Both the position numbers and the translations under genes were made by a program. This document shows positions 15,597 to 24,431 of a DNA stretch of 64,000 nt, piece by piece. The notes under the pieces are model-generated. The model saw only the letters and a program-made list of their open reading frames with translations. It searched no databases and was not told where the DNA came from. Position 1 is the first letter of the stretch. Every line of letters begins with the position of its first letter. This DNA is from Parasphingopyxis sp. (GTDB lineage Bacteria > Pseudomonadota > Alphaproteobacteria > Sphingomonadales > Sphingomonadaceae): contig NZ_JANQNS010000015.1 of assembly GCF_028279465.1 (NCBI RefSeq), positions 372,001 through 436,000 of the forward strand, written 5' to 3'.

Positions 15597-15612
15597 AGCA
15601 GGGAGCGTGCCA
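15597..15612 (-). promoter_or_regulatory. Sigma-54 promoter of the Psp unit
   Basis: Read on the - strand the sequence is TGGCACGCTCCCTGCT. It matches the sigma-54 consensus TGGCAC-N5-TTGCA/T, with GG and GC exactly 10 nt apart and one mismatch in the -12 element. Transcription would start near 15586 and run into the small exported protein gene and pspA. The AT-rich stretch 15620-15700 up to the divergent pspF is where PspF would bind; TTTACC at 15659-15664 and GGTAAA at 15690-15695 form an inverted repeat there. Confidence 0.85.
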
Positions 15613-15704
15613 GTTTCTGAATATATAATATTATCAGTAATTTATGCGAATTATCATATTTACCGAATAGGTCTCTATTGCCATTGTTTGGTAAATTACC
15701 CTAA

Positions 15705-16730
15705 ATGCTGGGAATGGAACGCGAAACCCAATTTGTCGGAGAATCCGGGGCTTTTCTGGACGCCGTCGAAATGGCGAGCCGGGCGGCCGCGCTCGAACGG
15801 CCCGTACTCGTAATCGGCGAGCGCGGGACGGGCAAGGAATTGATCGCCGAGCGCCTGCATCGGCTGAGCCAGCGCTGGGAAGGGCCGCTGATTACGCTCA
15901 ACTGCGCGGCGCTGCCCGAAACGCTGATCGAGGCGGAGCTGTTCGGCCATGAGGCGGGCGCCTTTACCGGCGCGACGCGCGCACGGGCCGGCGCCTTCGA
16001 GGAAGCCGATGGCGGCACATTATTCCTCGACGAGCTGGCAACGCTCTCGCAAGCGGCGCAGGAACGGCTGCTCCGCGCCGTCGAATATGGCGAGGTGACG
16101 CGGATCGGGTCCAATTCTCCGCTCAAGGTCGATGTGCGGATCGTCGGCGCGACGAACGAAAATCTGCCGAGCCTTGTGGAGCGCAACCGGTTCCGCGCCG
16201 ATTTGCTCGACCGGCTGTCGTTCGAGGTGGTTACGCTTCCGCCGCTCAGGGTGCGCGACGGCGATATCCTGGTGCTGGCGGATTATTTCGGCCGACGTAT
16301 GGCGGTTGAGCTCGATTGGCCGGGCTGGCCGGGCTTTGGCGATGAGGCGGTGAAGATATTGATCGGCCATGACTGGCCGGGCAATGTCCGCGAGCTGCGC
16401 AATGTCGTGGAGCGCTCGGTGTATCGCTGGGAACGGCCTGACGACCCGATCGACAGTATCCAGCTCGATCCCTTTGAATCGCCATGGCGGATACCGGATG
16501 AGCCGCCGCGCGCTAGCGAAGCGCCCGGCGAAGCGCCGCAACCTGCGGCCCCAGCGCCGGCCAAGCCGGTCGTCGGCGATTTCAAGGCCGCCGTCGAGCA
16601 ATATGAGAAAGAAATACTCGAAACGGCGCTGGAACGGGCCCGTTACAATCAGCGACAGACCGCCAAAGCATTGGGATTGACCTATGATCAGCTCCGTCAT
16701 GCGCTCAAGCGGCACGATATGATTGGCTGA
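15705..16730 (+). CDS. pspF: Sigma-54 activator PspF
   Basis: AAA+ activator that opens sigma-54 promoters of the psp genes. The 341-residue protein lacks an N-terminal regulatory domain, as PspF does. The AAA+ domain starts at once (FVGESGAFLDAVE), with Walker A GERGTGKE, the sigma-54 contact loop GAFTGA, Walker B GGTLFLDE and WPGNVRELRNVVE. A Pro/Ala linker at about 265-290 leads to a Fis-type helix-turn-helix (NQRQTAKALGLTYDQLRHAL). It is divergent from the Psp unit, sharing a 190-nt control region. An ATG at 15714 is an alternative start. Confidence 0.93.
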   Translation: MLGMERETQFVGESGAFLDAVEMASRAAALERPVLVIGERGTGKELIAERLHRLSQRWEGPLITLNCAALPETLIEAELFGHEAGAFTGATRARAGAFEEADGGTLFLDELATLSQAAQERLLRAVEYGEVTRIGSNSPLKVDVRIVGATNENLPSLVERNRFRADLLDRLSFEVVTLPPLRVRDGDILVLADYFGRRMAVELDWPGWPGFGDEAVKILIGHDWPGNVRELRNVVERSVYRWERPDDPIDSIQLDPFESPWRIPDEPPRASEAPGEAPQPAAPAPAKPVVGDFKAAVEQYEKEILETALERARYNQRQTAKALGLTYDQLRHALKRHDMIG

Positions 16731-16784
16731 CTCGCCAAAAACGCCGGAATATTCTATATTGCAAGCCAACAGAGGAGAATTGCC

Positions 16785-17351
16785 ATGCGTCAATCGTCTC
16801 TCTTGATCGCGCTTGCCACCGCCGGCCTCGCTGCGGGGTCGGCCTCAGCCGCAGTGAGCGTGATCGGTAACTCGAGCGCGCGCGCCTGCTATGAATCGGC
16901 CCTGGAGGAGCGCTCCGGTCCTGGCGATATCCGGGTATGCACCGATGCCATTGAGGATCGCATGATCACCGGGCGGGATCGCGTCGCCAGCTATGTTAAT
17001 CGCGGTATTCTCTACGTGCGTAACGGAAATTATGCGCAGGGGATCGCGGATTACGACCGGGCGATCGCGCTCGATGGCACCGAACCCGAAGCCTATCTGA
17101 ACAAGGGTCTCGCCTTGCTCCATCAGCGTCGCGAGACGGCCGATGTGGTCTCGCTACTGACGACGGCGATCGAGAATGGCACGCGGGAGCCGGCTCTGGC
17201 CTATTATGGGCGCGGGGTTGCGCATGAAATGAACGGTGACATCCCGGCAGCCTATTACGATATCCGCCGGGCGACCGATATCGATCCGGAATGGGATCTT
17301 CCGGCGCGCGATCTGTCGCGCTTCCGGGTCGTTGGCGGTCAGGGCGGATAA
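16785..17351 (+). CDS. Exported TPR-repeat protein, copy 1
   Basis: A 188-residue protein with a signal peptide (cleavage likely after ASA at about residue 23) and TPR-like repeats from about 60 to 170, including VNRGILYVRNGNYAQGIADY and AYLNKGLALLHQ. Two cysteines in the mature N-terminal part (CYES, CTDA) may form a disulfide. It is followed by a paralogue. The function is unknown; TPRs usually bind other proteins. Confidence 0.75.
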   Translation: MRQSSLLIALATAGLAAGSASAAVSVIGNSSARACYESALEERSGPGDIRVCTDAIEDRMITGRDRVASYVNRGILYVRNGNYAQGIADYDRAIALDGTEPEAYLNKGLALLHQRRETADVVSLLTTAIENGTREPALAYYGRGVAHEMNGDIPAAYYDIRRATDIDPEWDLPARDLSRFRVVGGQGG

Positions 17352-17473
17352 GATATCCGGCGGGAGACGCCGTTTGTCGGCGGAATTGGCCCGTTCGGCG
17401 AATTACCGGCCAGATTGACGGGAATTTCTGCGATAGTCAGAATGCCGAAATACGAGCCGAACTTTAGGAGAAT

Positions 17474-18043
17474 ATGCTCATGAAACTCATGCTCAAACTG
17501 GCCGCAAGTGCGCTCGCCGTAACGACCGTCGCAGGTACTGCCCAAGGTGCGGTGCAAGTCGCCGGCAATAGTTCGGCCGAAACCTGCTACGTTTCCGCAG
17601 CGCGGCAATCCGATTCCCGGTCCGATCTGCAGCCCTGCAACTTCGCGCTCGATCAGGAAGCGCTGACCTATCGGGATCGCATCGCGACCTTCGTCAATCG
17701 CGGGATTATCCAGTTCCATCGCGGACAATATAATCTGGCGCTGGCCGATTTCGATCGCGCGCTGAGCATGGACGCCGAGCAGCCCGAGGCGATGCTTAAC
17801 AAAGCGATCGCACTGATGCGGCGCGACGAACGCGGTGACGAGGCACTGCCAATCTTCACGCGCGCGCTGGAACTTGGAACGCAGCGGCCGGCCGTCGCGC
17901 ATTATGGCCGCGGGCTCGCGCATCACCTGAACGGCGATCTGACCGCCGCCTATATGGACATTCTGACCGCGACCGAGCTCGCGCCTGAATGGGATGCACC
18001 GCGTAACGATCTATCCAACTATATCGTCGAGCCGACCGGCTAA
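17474..18043 (+). CDS. Exported TPR-repeat protein, copy 2
   Basis: A 189-residue paralogue of the preceding protein. It shares VNRGIIQFHRGQYNLALADF, the LNKAIALMRR segment, the paired cysteines (CYVS, CNFA) and AHYGRGLAHHLNGD with copy 1. A signal peptide ends near AQG. Two ATGs (17474 and 17480) can be starts; AGGAG at 17466-17470 fits the second better. The 120-nt gap from copy 1 could hold its own promoter. Confidence 0.75.
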   Translation: MLMKLMLKLAASALAVTTVAGTAQGAVQVAGNSSAETCYVSAARQSDSRSDLQPCNFALDQEALTYRDRIATFVNRGIIQFHRGQYNLALADFDRALSMDAEQPEAMLNKAIALMRRDERGDEALPIFTRALELGTQRPAVAHYGRGLAHHLNGDLTAAYMDILTATELAPEWDAPRNDLSNYIVEPTG

Positions 18044-18208
18044 GGTTCGGCACCGGCAGACGGCAATGCGGCCGGTCGCTTCGGAGGGGAGCGGCCGGCC
18101 GTACTGTATGCGCGGCGTTCAGGAATTTTTCTGATTTTCCTGCGACGGATATCTTGAAGAGCGGGTGCGTTCCCGTAATGTGTGCGCAAATCAACAGGAG
18201 ATACCCCC

Positions 18209-18826
18209 ATGGCTTTCGAACTTCCCGATCTTCCCTATTCGAAGGATTCATTCGGCGATTTGATCTCGTCCAAAACCTTCGATTTCCATCACGGGAAGCA
18301 TCATCAGGCCTATGTCACGAAGACCAACGATGCCATCGAGGGCGGCGATCTCGCGGGCTCATCTCTCTCCGAAGTCATTCTGGCCGCCAAGGAAAACGGC
18401 AACCAGGGGTTGTTCAATAATTCGGCGCAGATCTGGAACCACAGCTTCTACTGGAAATGTCTGAGTCCGGACAAGCAGAACCCGTCCGGCTCGCTTGCCG
18501 CACGGATCGAGGATTGCTTCGGATCGAAGTCAGAAATGCTGAGCACGCTGAAGAACGAGGCAGTGGGCCATTTCGCCAGCGGCTGGGCTTGGCTGATCCT
18601 CGATGGCGACAAGCTTGAAGTGACGTCGCTGCACGATGCGGACACGCCGGTCGCGCATGACGGCATGCTGCCGCTGCTCACCATCGATGTCTGGGAACAT
18701 GCCTATTATCTGGATTTCCAGAATGATCGCGGCGCCTATGTCGATGCGCTGCTCGAGCATGTGAACTGGGAGTTCGTGGCGCAGAATATGGACGGCAAAG
18801 GCGTCAGCCGCGCCGATCAGGGCTAA
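18209..18826 (+). CDS. sodB: Superoxide dismutase, iron type
   Basis: Turns superoxide into hydrogen peroxide and oxygen in the cytoplasm. The 205-residue protein has the metal ligands in FDFHHGKHHQAY, NHSFYW, and DVWEHAYYLDFQ. The Gln in FNNSAQIWNH points to an iron rather than manganese enzyme. AGGAG precedes the ATG; longer starts would add a few unconserved residues. Confidence 0.95.
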   Translation: MAFELPDLPYSKDSFGDLISSKTFDFHHGKHHQAYVTKTNDAIEGGDLAGSSLSEVILAAKENGNQGLFNNSAQIWNHSFYWKCLSPDKQNPSGSLAARIEDCFGSKSEMLSTLKNEAVGHFASGWAWLILDGDKLEVTSLHDADTPVAHDGMLPLLTIDVWEHAYYLDFQNDRGAYVDALLEHVNWEFVAQNMDGKGVSRADQG

Positions 18827-18859
18827 GCCGAACTGTCAATTCCCACCGGTATCCGGCGC

Positions 18860-19486
18860 TTATTCGTGGGCGTCGGGCACCGGCGGCTCGTCGGCGCCCT
18901 CCAGATCGAGGCCATGTTTTAACAGCATCGGCACGTTCGCGAAGGCGAATATCAGGGTGAGGGGTATCGCGCCCCACAGCTTGAACCCGACCCAGAAATC
19001 GGTGCTGAAATTGCGCCAGATGACTTCGTTCAGCGCCGCCATGGCGAGGAAGAAGATCGCCCAGTTGCGCGATAACAGATCCCAGCCGCGATCGGTGAGC
19101 CCCGGATAGACGCTGCCCAGAAGGGCCTGCAGCGTGGGCCGCTTCGCCATCAGCCCAAAGATCAGGATCGAGGCGATGAACACATAATAGATAGTCGGCT
19201 TGAGCTTGATGAAGGTCTCGTCGCGCAGCAACAGCGTGACGCCGCCGAACACGAGCACCATGACGCCCGAAAAGAGCAGCATCGGCGATATCTTGCCGAC
19301 CTTTGCCCAGGAATAGACCATCGCCGCCATCATTGCGGCCATGAACGCGCCGGTCGCGTAGAATATGCCGAGCGGTGGCGGCGCGAGAAAATTCACTACG
19401 AAGAAGATGATCACCGGCCCGAAATCGAGCGCCATGCGCATGCCCGAGGGCAGGTCCTTGGCCGCTTCCGTTTGCGTGTCGCTCAT
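18860..19486 (-). CDS. yciB: Inner membrane protein YciB (IspZ), septation protein A family
   Basis: A 208-residue inner-membrane protein with five or six spans. DFGPVIIFFVVNF near the start, RPTLQALLG in the middle and NEVIWRNFSTDFWVGFK later are family hallmarks. It is tied to envelope and cell-division functions, though its exact role is unclear. It starts 3 nt after the ftsY stop, so the two are one operon. Confidence 0.92.
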   Translation of the reverse strand: MSDTQTEAAKDLPSGMRMALDFGPVIIFFVVNFLAPPPLGIFYATGAFMAAMMAAMVYSWAKVGKISPMLLFSGVMVLVFGGVTLLLRDETFIKLKPTIYYVFIASILIFGLMAKRPTLQALLGSVYPGLTDRGWDLLSRNWAIFFLAMAALNEVIWRNFSTDFWVGFKLWGAIPLTLIFAFANVPMLLKHGLDLEGADEPPVPDAHE

Positions 19487-19489
19487 ACT

Positions 19490-20431
19490 CTAGTCTCCGT
19501 CGAACTCGTCGGCCGCGGTGATCGCCCGCGCCACCGCGCGTGGATCGAACGGCCGCAAATCTTCCAGCGTTTCGCCGACGCCGATCGCGTGGATCGGCAG
19601 GCCGAACTTCTCCGCCGCCGCGACCAGAACGCCGCCACGCGCCGTACCGTCGAGCTTCGTCATAACAAGCCCGGTGACATTGGCCACCTCTTTGAACACC
19701 TCGATCTGCGACAGGGCGTTCTGCCCGGTGGTGGCATCGAGCACCAGGATCACATTGTGCGGCGCTTCTTCATTGAGGCGGCCGAGCACCCGGCGGATCT
19801 TGGAGAGTTCGTCCATCAGATGGCTTTTGTTCTGCAGTCGTCCGGCCGTATCGACGATCAGAACGTCGGTGCCGATCTCCGTCCCGCGCTTCACGCCTTC
19901 GAAAACGAGACTCGCGGCATCGCCGCCCTCTTCGCCGGCGATGATCGGCACGCCGAGCCGGTCCGCCCAGACTTTCAGCTGCCCGATGGCGGCGGCGCGG
20001 AACGTGTCCCCGGCGACCAGCATGATGTTATAGTCATCTTCGAGAAATAGATGGCCGAGCTTGGCGATGGTCGTCGTCTTGCCCGATCCGTTCACGCCGA
20101 TGACGAGCATGACCTGGGGCCGCGGAAAGGCGTCGATTTCGAGCGGCACGGCGACGGGTGTGAGGATCGCCTCCAGCTCTTCGGCGACAATCTCGCGGAT
20201 ATCGAGTTCGGACAGGTGCCGGTCGAAGCGACCGCTCGCCAGCCGGTCCCGCACCCGGGCCGCGACCGACGGGCCGAGATCGGATGCGATCAGCGCCTCT
20301 TCGATTTCGTCGAGGGTTTCCTCGTCGAGTTTCTCTTTGGTCAGAAGCCCGGTCAGATTTCCGCCGAGCCTGTCCGATGTCCGCTTGAAGCCAAACCGTA
20401 ATTTTTCGCCCCAGCTTGTCCCGTCGCTCAC
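19490..20431 (-). CDS. ftsY: Signal recognition particle receptor FtsY
   Basis: GTPase that brings the SRP-ribosome complex to the membrane. The 313-residue protein is the NG domain with Walker A GVNGSGKTTT, DTAGRLQNKS and TKLDGTARGG. The long acidic A domain seen in enterobacteria is missing. The GTG at 20431 overlaps the mtaB TGA (GTGA) and gives the start SDGTSWGEKLRFGFKRT. The open frame extends further upstream, but that part is out of frame with and inside mtaB and is not conserved. Confidence 0.93.
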   Translation of the reverse strand: MSDGTSWGEKLRFGFKRTSDRLGGNLTGLLTKEKLDEETLDEIEEALIASDLGPSVAARVRDRLASGRFDRHLSELDIREIVAEELEAILTPVAVPLEIDAFPRPQVMLVIGVNGSGKTTTIAKLGHLFLEDDYNIMLVAGDTFRAAAIGQLKVWADRLGVPIIAGEEGGDAASLVFEGVKRGTEIGTDVLIVDTAGRLQNKSHLMDELSKIRRVLGRLNEEAPHNVILVLDATTGQNALSQIEVFKEVANVTGLVMTKLDGTARGGVLVAAAEKFGLPIHAIGVGETLEDLRPFDPRAVARAITAADEFDGD

Positions 20432-21672
20432 CCGATATCCCCGATCGCTATGCCGTCCTCTATGTCCGCTATATGCGCGCGGACGATCTTGCCTGTCATA
20501 TCGCCTTCGCCCGAATGGCCCCGGATCGCAACCTCCGCGAAACTCTCCGCATGACCCGCGCCATTTTCGCGCTCCACGAGTACATTTTGCCGCGTACCGA
20601 CCAGGTTTTCGAGAAATGCGGCCTTTTGCCGCGCCGTCGCCTCGCGCAGCCTCTGTGCGCGTTCCTTGCGCAGCGGGACTGGCACTTGCGGCATCTTCGC
20701 CGCGGGCGTGCCCCGGCGCGCGGAATAGGGAAAGATATGTCCATAGACGATCTGGCAATCGTCGATCAGCACCAGTGTGTTCGCCGCCATCGCGTCCGTT
20801 TCGGTCGGGAAACCAGCGATGATGTCGGCACCGATGGCTATTTCGGGGCGCTCGGCCTTGAGCCTCGCGACCATATCGACCGATTGCGCGCGGCTGTGGC
20901 GGCGTTTCATACGCTTGAGGATCATATCGTCGCCAGCCTGCAGCGAGAGGTGCAGATGCGGCATGAAACGCGGTTCGCCGGTGATAATCTCGAACAACCG
21001 ATCGTCGATTTCGATCGAATCCAGCGAGGAGAGACGCAGGCGGGGCAGGGCCGGTACGCCTTTCAGGATACGTTCGACGAGCAGGCCGAGGCTCGGGCTA
21101 CCGGGCAGGTCCGGGCCATAGCTGGTGACGTCGACGCCGGTCAGAACAATTTCCTGAAAACCCTCATCGACCAGCGCCTTGATCCGATCGACGACGAGAC
21201 CTGCGGGCACGGAGCGGCTGTTGCCGCGGCCATAAGGGATCACGCAAAAGGTGCAGCGATGGTCGCAGCCATTCTGCACTTCGACGAAGGCGCGCGCGCG
21301 GTCGGAAAAGCCGGTGACGAGATGCGGTGCGGTCTCGCGGACGGCCATGATGTCCGAAACGAGCGAGCGGTCCGATACGAAGCTTTCGGGCAGCATCTTT
21401 TCGCGGTTGCCCAGCAGGCGGCTTACTTCCGGCATATCGGCAAAGGTTTCGGGTTCTGTTTGCACTGCGCAACCGGTCACGACGATTTCCGCCTCGGGCC
21501 GGGCGCGCTTTGCCTTGCGGATCTGCTGCCGGGTCTTGCGCACGGCTTCGGCCGTCACCGCGCAGCTGTTGACGATCACCAGATCGTCGCGATCCGCCGC
21601 CATGGCGCGCATCGCCTCGCTCTCGGCGAAGTTCAGGCGGCAGCCGAGCGTGATGAGGTCCGGCCCGCTCAT
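20428..21672 (-). CDS. mtaB: tRNA (N6-threonylcarbamoyladenosine37-C2)-methylthiotransferase MtaB
   Basis: Radical-SAM enzyme that adds a methylthio group to t6A37 of tRNAs. The 414-residue protein has the N-terminal UPF0004 domain (LGCRLNFAESE, NSCAVT, TGCAVQ cysteines) and the radical-SAM cluster motif CDHRCTFCVIP. A C-terminal TRAM-like part follows. It overlaps dapF by 4 nt and ftsY by 4 nt. TsaE, needed for making t6A, is encoded elsewhere in this window. Confidence 0.92.
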   Translation of the reverse strand: MSGPDLITLGCRLNFAESEAMRAMAADRDDLVIVNSCAVTAEAVRKTRQQIRKAKRARPEAEIVVTGCAVQTEPETFADMPEVSRLLGNREKMLPESFVSDRSLVSDIMAVRETAPHLVTGFSDRARAFVEVQNGCDHRCTFCVIPYGRGNSRSVPAGLVVDRIKALVDEGFQEIVLTGVDVTSYGPDLPGSPSLGLLVERILKGVPALPRLRLSSLDSIEIDDRLFEIITGEPRFMPHLHLSLQAGDDMILKRMKRRHSRAQSVDMVARLKAERPEIAIGADIIAGFPTETDAMAANTLVLIDDCQIVYGHIFPYSARRGTPAAKMPQVPVPLRKERAQRLREATARQKAAFLENLVGTRQNVLVERENGAGHAESFAEVAIRGHSGEGDMTGKIVRAHIADIEDGIAIGDIG

Positions 21673-22481
21673 TGCAGCGCCTCCAGATCGACTTCGCCGG
21701 AAAAGACATGGGTCGCCGGCCCGGTCATGCGGATGCTTTTCCCCGGCGACCAGGCGATGCTAAGATCGCCGCCCGGCAGGTGTATGGTAACGTCTTCGTC
21801 GACCAGCTTGCGGCTGATCGCGGCGACAGCGGTCGCGCAGGCGCCTGTGCCGCACGCCTTGGTGAGCCCCACGCCGCGCTCCCAGACGCGCAAGGCAATG
21901 CTGCCATCGCTTTCCACATGGGCGACATTGACGTTGACGCGCTCGGGGAAAAGCGGATCGCTTTCGATGATCGGCCCGAGCCGCGCCAGATCGACGGCTC
22001 CAGCGTCATCGATGAAGAATATCGCGTGCGGATTGCCGACATTGACGGCGAACGGATTTTCGAGCGTTTCCCAACCGACCGGCATGTCGGCCGTATCCAT
22101 CGCATAGGCGAGCGGTATCGCGTCCCATTCGAAACGCGGCATGCCCATGTCGAGCATGGCACCGCTATCTTGCGCTTCTCCCGAGATCACGCCGCCCAGC
22201 GTTTCGATCGTCGCGCTATCCCCTGCGAGAAGCGTAACGCAGCGGGCGGCATTACCGCAGGCTTCGACTTCGCCGCCATCGGCATTGAAGATGCGCATCT
22301 TCAGATCGGCTTTGTCCGAGGGTTCGAGCAGGATCAGCTGATCGCAGCCTATGCCCGTGCGCCGGTCGGCCAGGGCCCGCGCCATCGCTTCGGTCATGGC
22401 GACGGGATGCGCGCGTCCATCGACAATGACGAAGTCGTTGCCGAGGCCGTGCATCTTGTGAAAGGCCAATGCGGTGCGCAT
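21669..22481 (-). CDS. dapF: Diaminopimelate epimerase
   Basis: Converts LL- to meso-diaminopimelate for lysine and peptidoglycan synthesis. The 270-residue protein has both active-site cysteines: one in EACGNAARC and one in KACGTGACAT. HKMHGLGNDFV at the start is typical. It is the first gene of dapF-mtaB-ftsY-yciB. Confidence 0.95.
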   Translation of the reverse strand: MRTALAFHKMHGLGNDFVIVDGRAHPVAMTEAMARALADRRTGIGCDQLILLEPSDKADLKMRIFNADGGEVEACGNAARCVTLLAGDSATIETLGGVISGEAQDSGAMLDMGMPRFEWDAIPLAYAMDTADMPVGWETLENPFAVNVGNPHAIFFIDDAGAVDLARLGPIIESDPLFPERVNVNVAHVESDGSIALRVWERGVGLTKACGTGACATAVAAISRKLVDEDVTIHLPGGDLSIAWSPGKSIRMTGPATHVFSGEVDLEALQ

Positions 22482-22538
22482 GGCGCGCGATTTAGGGGCG
22501 GTGCGGGGCGCTGTCCACTGACGCGCGGCTTGGAATAG

Positions 22539-24191
22539 CTAGCCCGTGCGGCGCAGCTTGCGCAGATCGTCGAGCGCTTCCTCGGCGACTTCGTCCTTCT
22601 GGCGCGATGTCAGCATGTCCTTGTCGGCCAGCAGTCGGCGGGTCTGGCCGATGGCCATCGGTTTGCCGAAATACCAGCCCTGCCCGGCCATCGAGCCCAG
22701 ATTCTTGAGGCTTGCCTCGATCTGTTCATTCTCGATGCCTTCGGCGGTGACGGGCAGGCCGAGACTGCTGCCTAGGCGCGTAATCGCATCGACGATGGCC
22801 GCGCTCTCATTATCGTCGTTGATCGACGTAACGAAGCTGCGGTCGATCTTGATCCTGTCGAAGGGCAGGGCGCGCAGATGCGCGAGGCTCGAATAGCCGG
22901 TGCCGAAATCGTCGAGCGCGACGCGGATGCCCTGGTTCTTCAGGCTTGAGATAATCGACTGGGCGATGCCGAGATTGTCGAACAGGGCGGTTTCCGTGAT
23001 TTCTATTTCGAGCCGGTTCGGCGGGAAATTCGTCTCGGTCAGCAGCTTGATGATCTTCTGTGCGAGCCACGGGTCTTTCAGCTGGGCCGGGGAGATATTG
23101 ACCGAGAGGCTGAGCTGCTGATCCCAGTCCCGCGCCTCGATAAAGGCCTGGCGCATGACGCATTCGGACAGGTCGGCGATCAGGCCGCATTCCTCGGCAA
23201 CCGGAATGAAATCGTCAGGCAGAATAATGCCTTTTTCCGGATGTTCCCATCGGGCCAGCACTTCGAAACCATGCAATTTGCCGGTCAGCAGATCGATCTG
23301 CTGTTCGTAATAGGGCTGAATCTGGCCCGCCGGGATACCCTTGCGCAGACCTTCCTCGATCCGGTTCCGCTCTTCGAGCATACGCTCCATGCTGCCATCG
23401 AACCAGACGGCCCGGTTCTTGCCCTGATGCTTGGCCGCATACATTGCGATATCGGCGCGGCGCAGCAGCGTATCGATGCCGTTGCAGTCATGGTCCGAGC
23501 GGGCGATGCCGACCGATGCGCTGGTCTGGATCGACTGGTTTCCGATTTCGAACGGATAGGAGATACGCTCGACCAGTTCATCTGCGATGGCGTCCACGGC
23601 CGCTGGGTTGGTAGGATCGAACTGGAAGGCTGCGGCGAATTCGTCACCGCCGAGCCGCGCACCCAACGCCGATCCGGGCAGGGCGCTCATGATCCGCTTG
23701 CCGACCTCGCGCAGCAATACGTCGCCGACATGATGGCCGTTGAGATCGTTGATATATTTGAAGCTGTCGAGATCGATCACGAGCATGGCGACGACCCGGT
23801 CGCGTTTCTGCGCCCGCTGCATCATTTCGCTGCCTTCGCTGGCGAGAGCCCGGCGATTGAGGAATCCGGTCAGCGGGTCCTTGTGCGCCAGCAGGCGGGC
23901 GCGCTTGGCGGCGTCCATATGCGCCTGGATTTGCTTCGTGACCTCATTGTGGTGGCGCCAGCCCAGCAGGATCAGCGCGATGTTGAGGATAAGCGCGACG
24001 GCAAGCACCGGATCGCGTTCGGAGGCCGTGCCCGCGATGATGTTGGCGATCACTTCGCCGCCGATCGCGGCGAACATGAGGATAGCCGCCATGGCGACAG
24101 CGCCCGAAATGAGCGCGCGTGGACGTGTCTTGCTGCGCGTAGCAGCGGCTTGCGATGGTGACGTCGAAGCGATGGTCTCGCGTTCGGCCAT
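22539..24191 (-). CDS. GGDEF-EAL cyclic-di-GMP signalling membrane protein
   Basis: A 550-residue protein with two membrane spans at about 28-85, a GGDEF domain at about 100-260 and an EAL domain at about 275-530. The diguanylate cyclase motif is intact (RLGGDEFAA). The phosphodiesterase signature reads FEVLARW, with the Glu kept, and DDFGTGYSSL and KIDRSFV are present, so both activities are possible. No sensor domain is visible beyond the membrane part. It is divergent from ffh. Confidence 0.9.
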   Translation of the reverse strand: MAERETIASTSPSQAAATRSKTRPRALISGAVAMAAILMFAAIGGEVIANIIAGTASERDPVLAVALILNIALILLGWRHHNEVTKQIQAHMDAAKRARLLAHKDPLTGFLNRRALASEGSEMMQRAQKRDRVVAMLVIDLDSFKYINDLNGHHVGDVLLREVGKRIMSALPGSALGARLGGDEFAAAFQFDPTNPAAVDAIADELVERISYPFEIGNQSIQTSASVGIARSDHDCNGIDTLLRRADIAMYAAKHQGKNRAVWFDGSMERMLEERNRIEEGLRKGIPAGQIQPYYEQQIDLLTGKLHGFEVLARWEHPEKGIILPDDFIPVAEECGLIADLSECVMRQAFIEARDWDQQLSLSVNISPAQLKDPWLAQKIIKLLTETNFPPNRLEIEITETALFDNLGIAQSIISSLKNQGIRVALDDFGTGYSSLAHLRALPFDRIKIDRSFVTSINDDNESAAIVDAITRLGSSLGLPVTAEGIENEQIEASLKNLGSMAGQGWYFGKPMAIGQTRRLLADKDMLTSRQKDEVAEEALDDLRKLRRTG

Positions 24192-24354
24192 GTCTCAATC
24201 CCCGTAAACTGCGGTTTCTTTTGCACGAATGAGGTGAAGACGGCGTTAATTTCGCCTGTCATCACACTTCCCTTGAAAATGTGCGAATTCGCGCGTATTT
24301 GCGCCGCAACAGTTCCGCGAGGAATGCAGATCACGCGCCGAAATGGCGTCCGCT

Positions 24355-24387
24355 GGCCGGCGAGGTTTCGCCCGCCGGCGTTTTTTG
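24355..24387 (+). terminator. Terminator-like hairpin upstream of ffh
   Basis: GCCGGCG at 24356-24362 pairs with CGCCGGC at 24373-24379 across a 10-nt loop and is followed by GTTTTTTG. It lies 45 nt before the ffh ATG. The gene upstream is on the other strand, so no + strand gene ends here. It could end a short RNA, act as an attenuator, or serve the minus strand less well because that side has no T-run. Confidence 0.6.
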
Positions 24388-24431
24388 CGTTACGCTCCTG
24401 CATTCGCCGGGGAACAGGAAGGATTTGAAAG

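Noticed and set aside
24240-24390. SRP 4.5S RNA in front of ffh
   Set aside because: The GGAA-capped domain IV sequence with its GCAG internal loop is missing; only a terminator-like hairpin is present.
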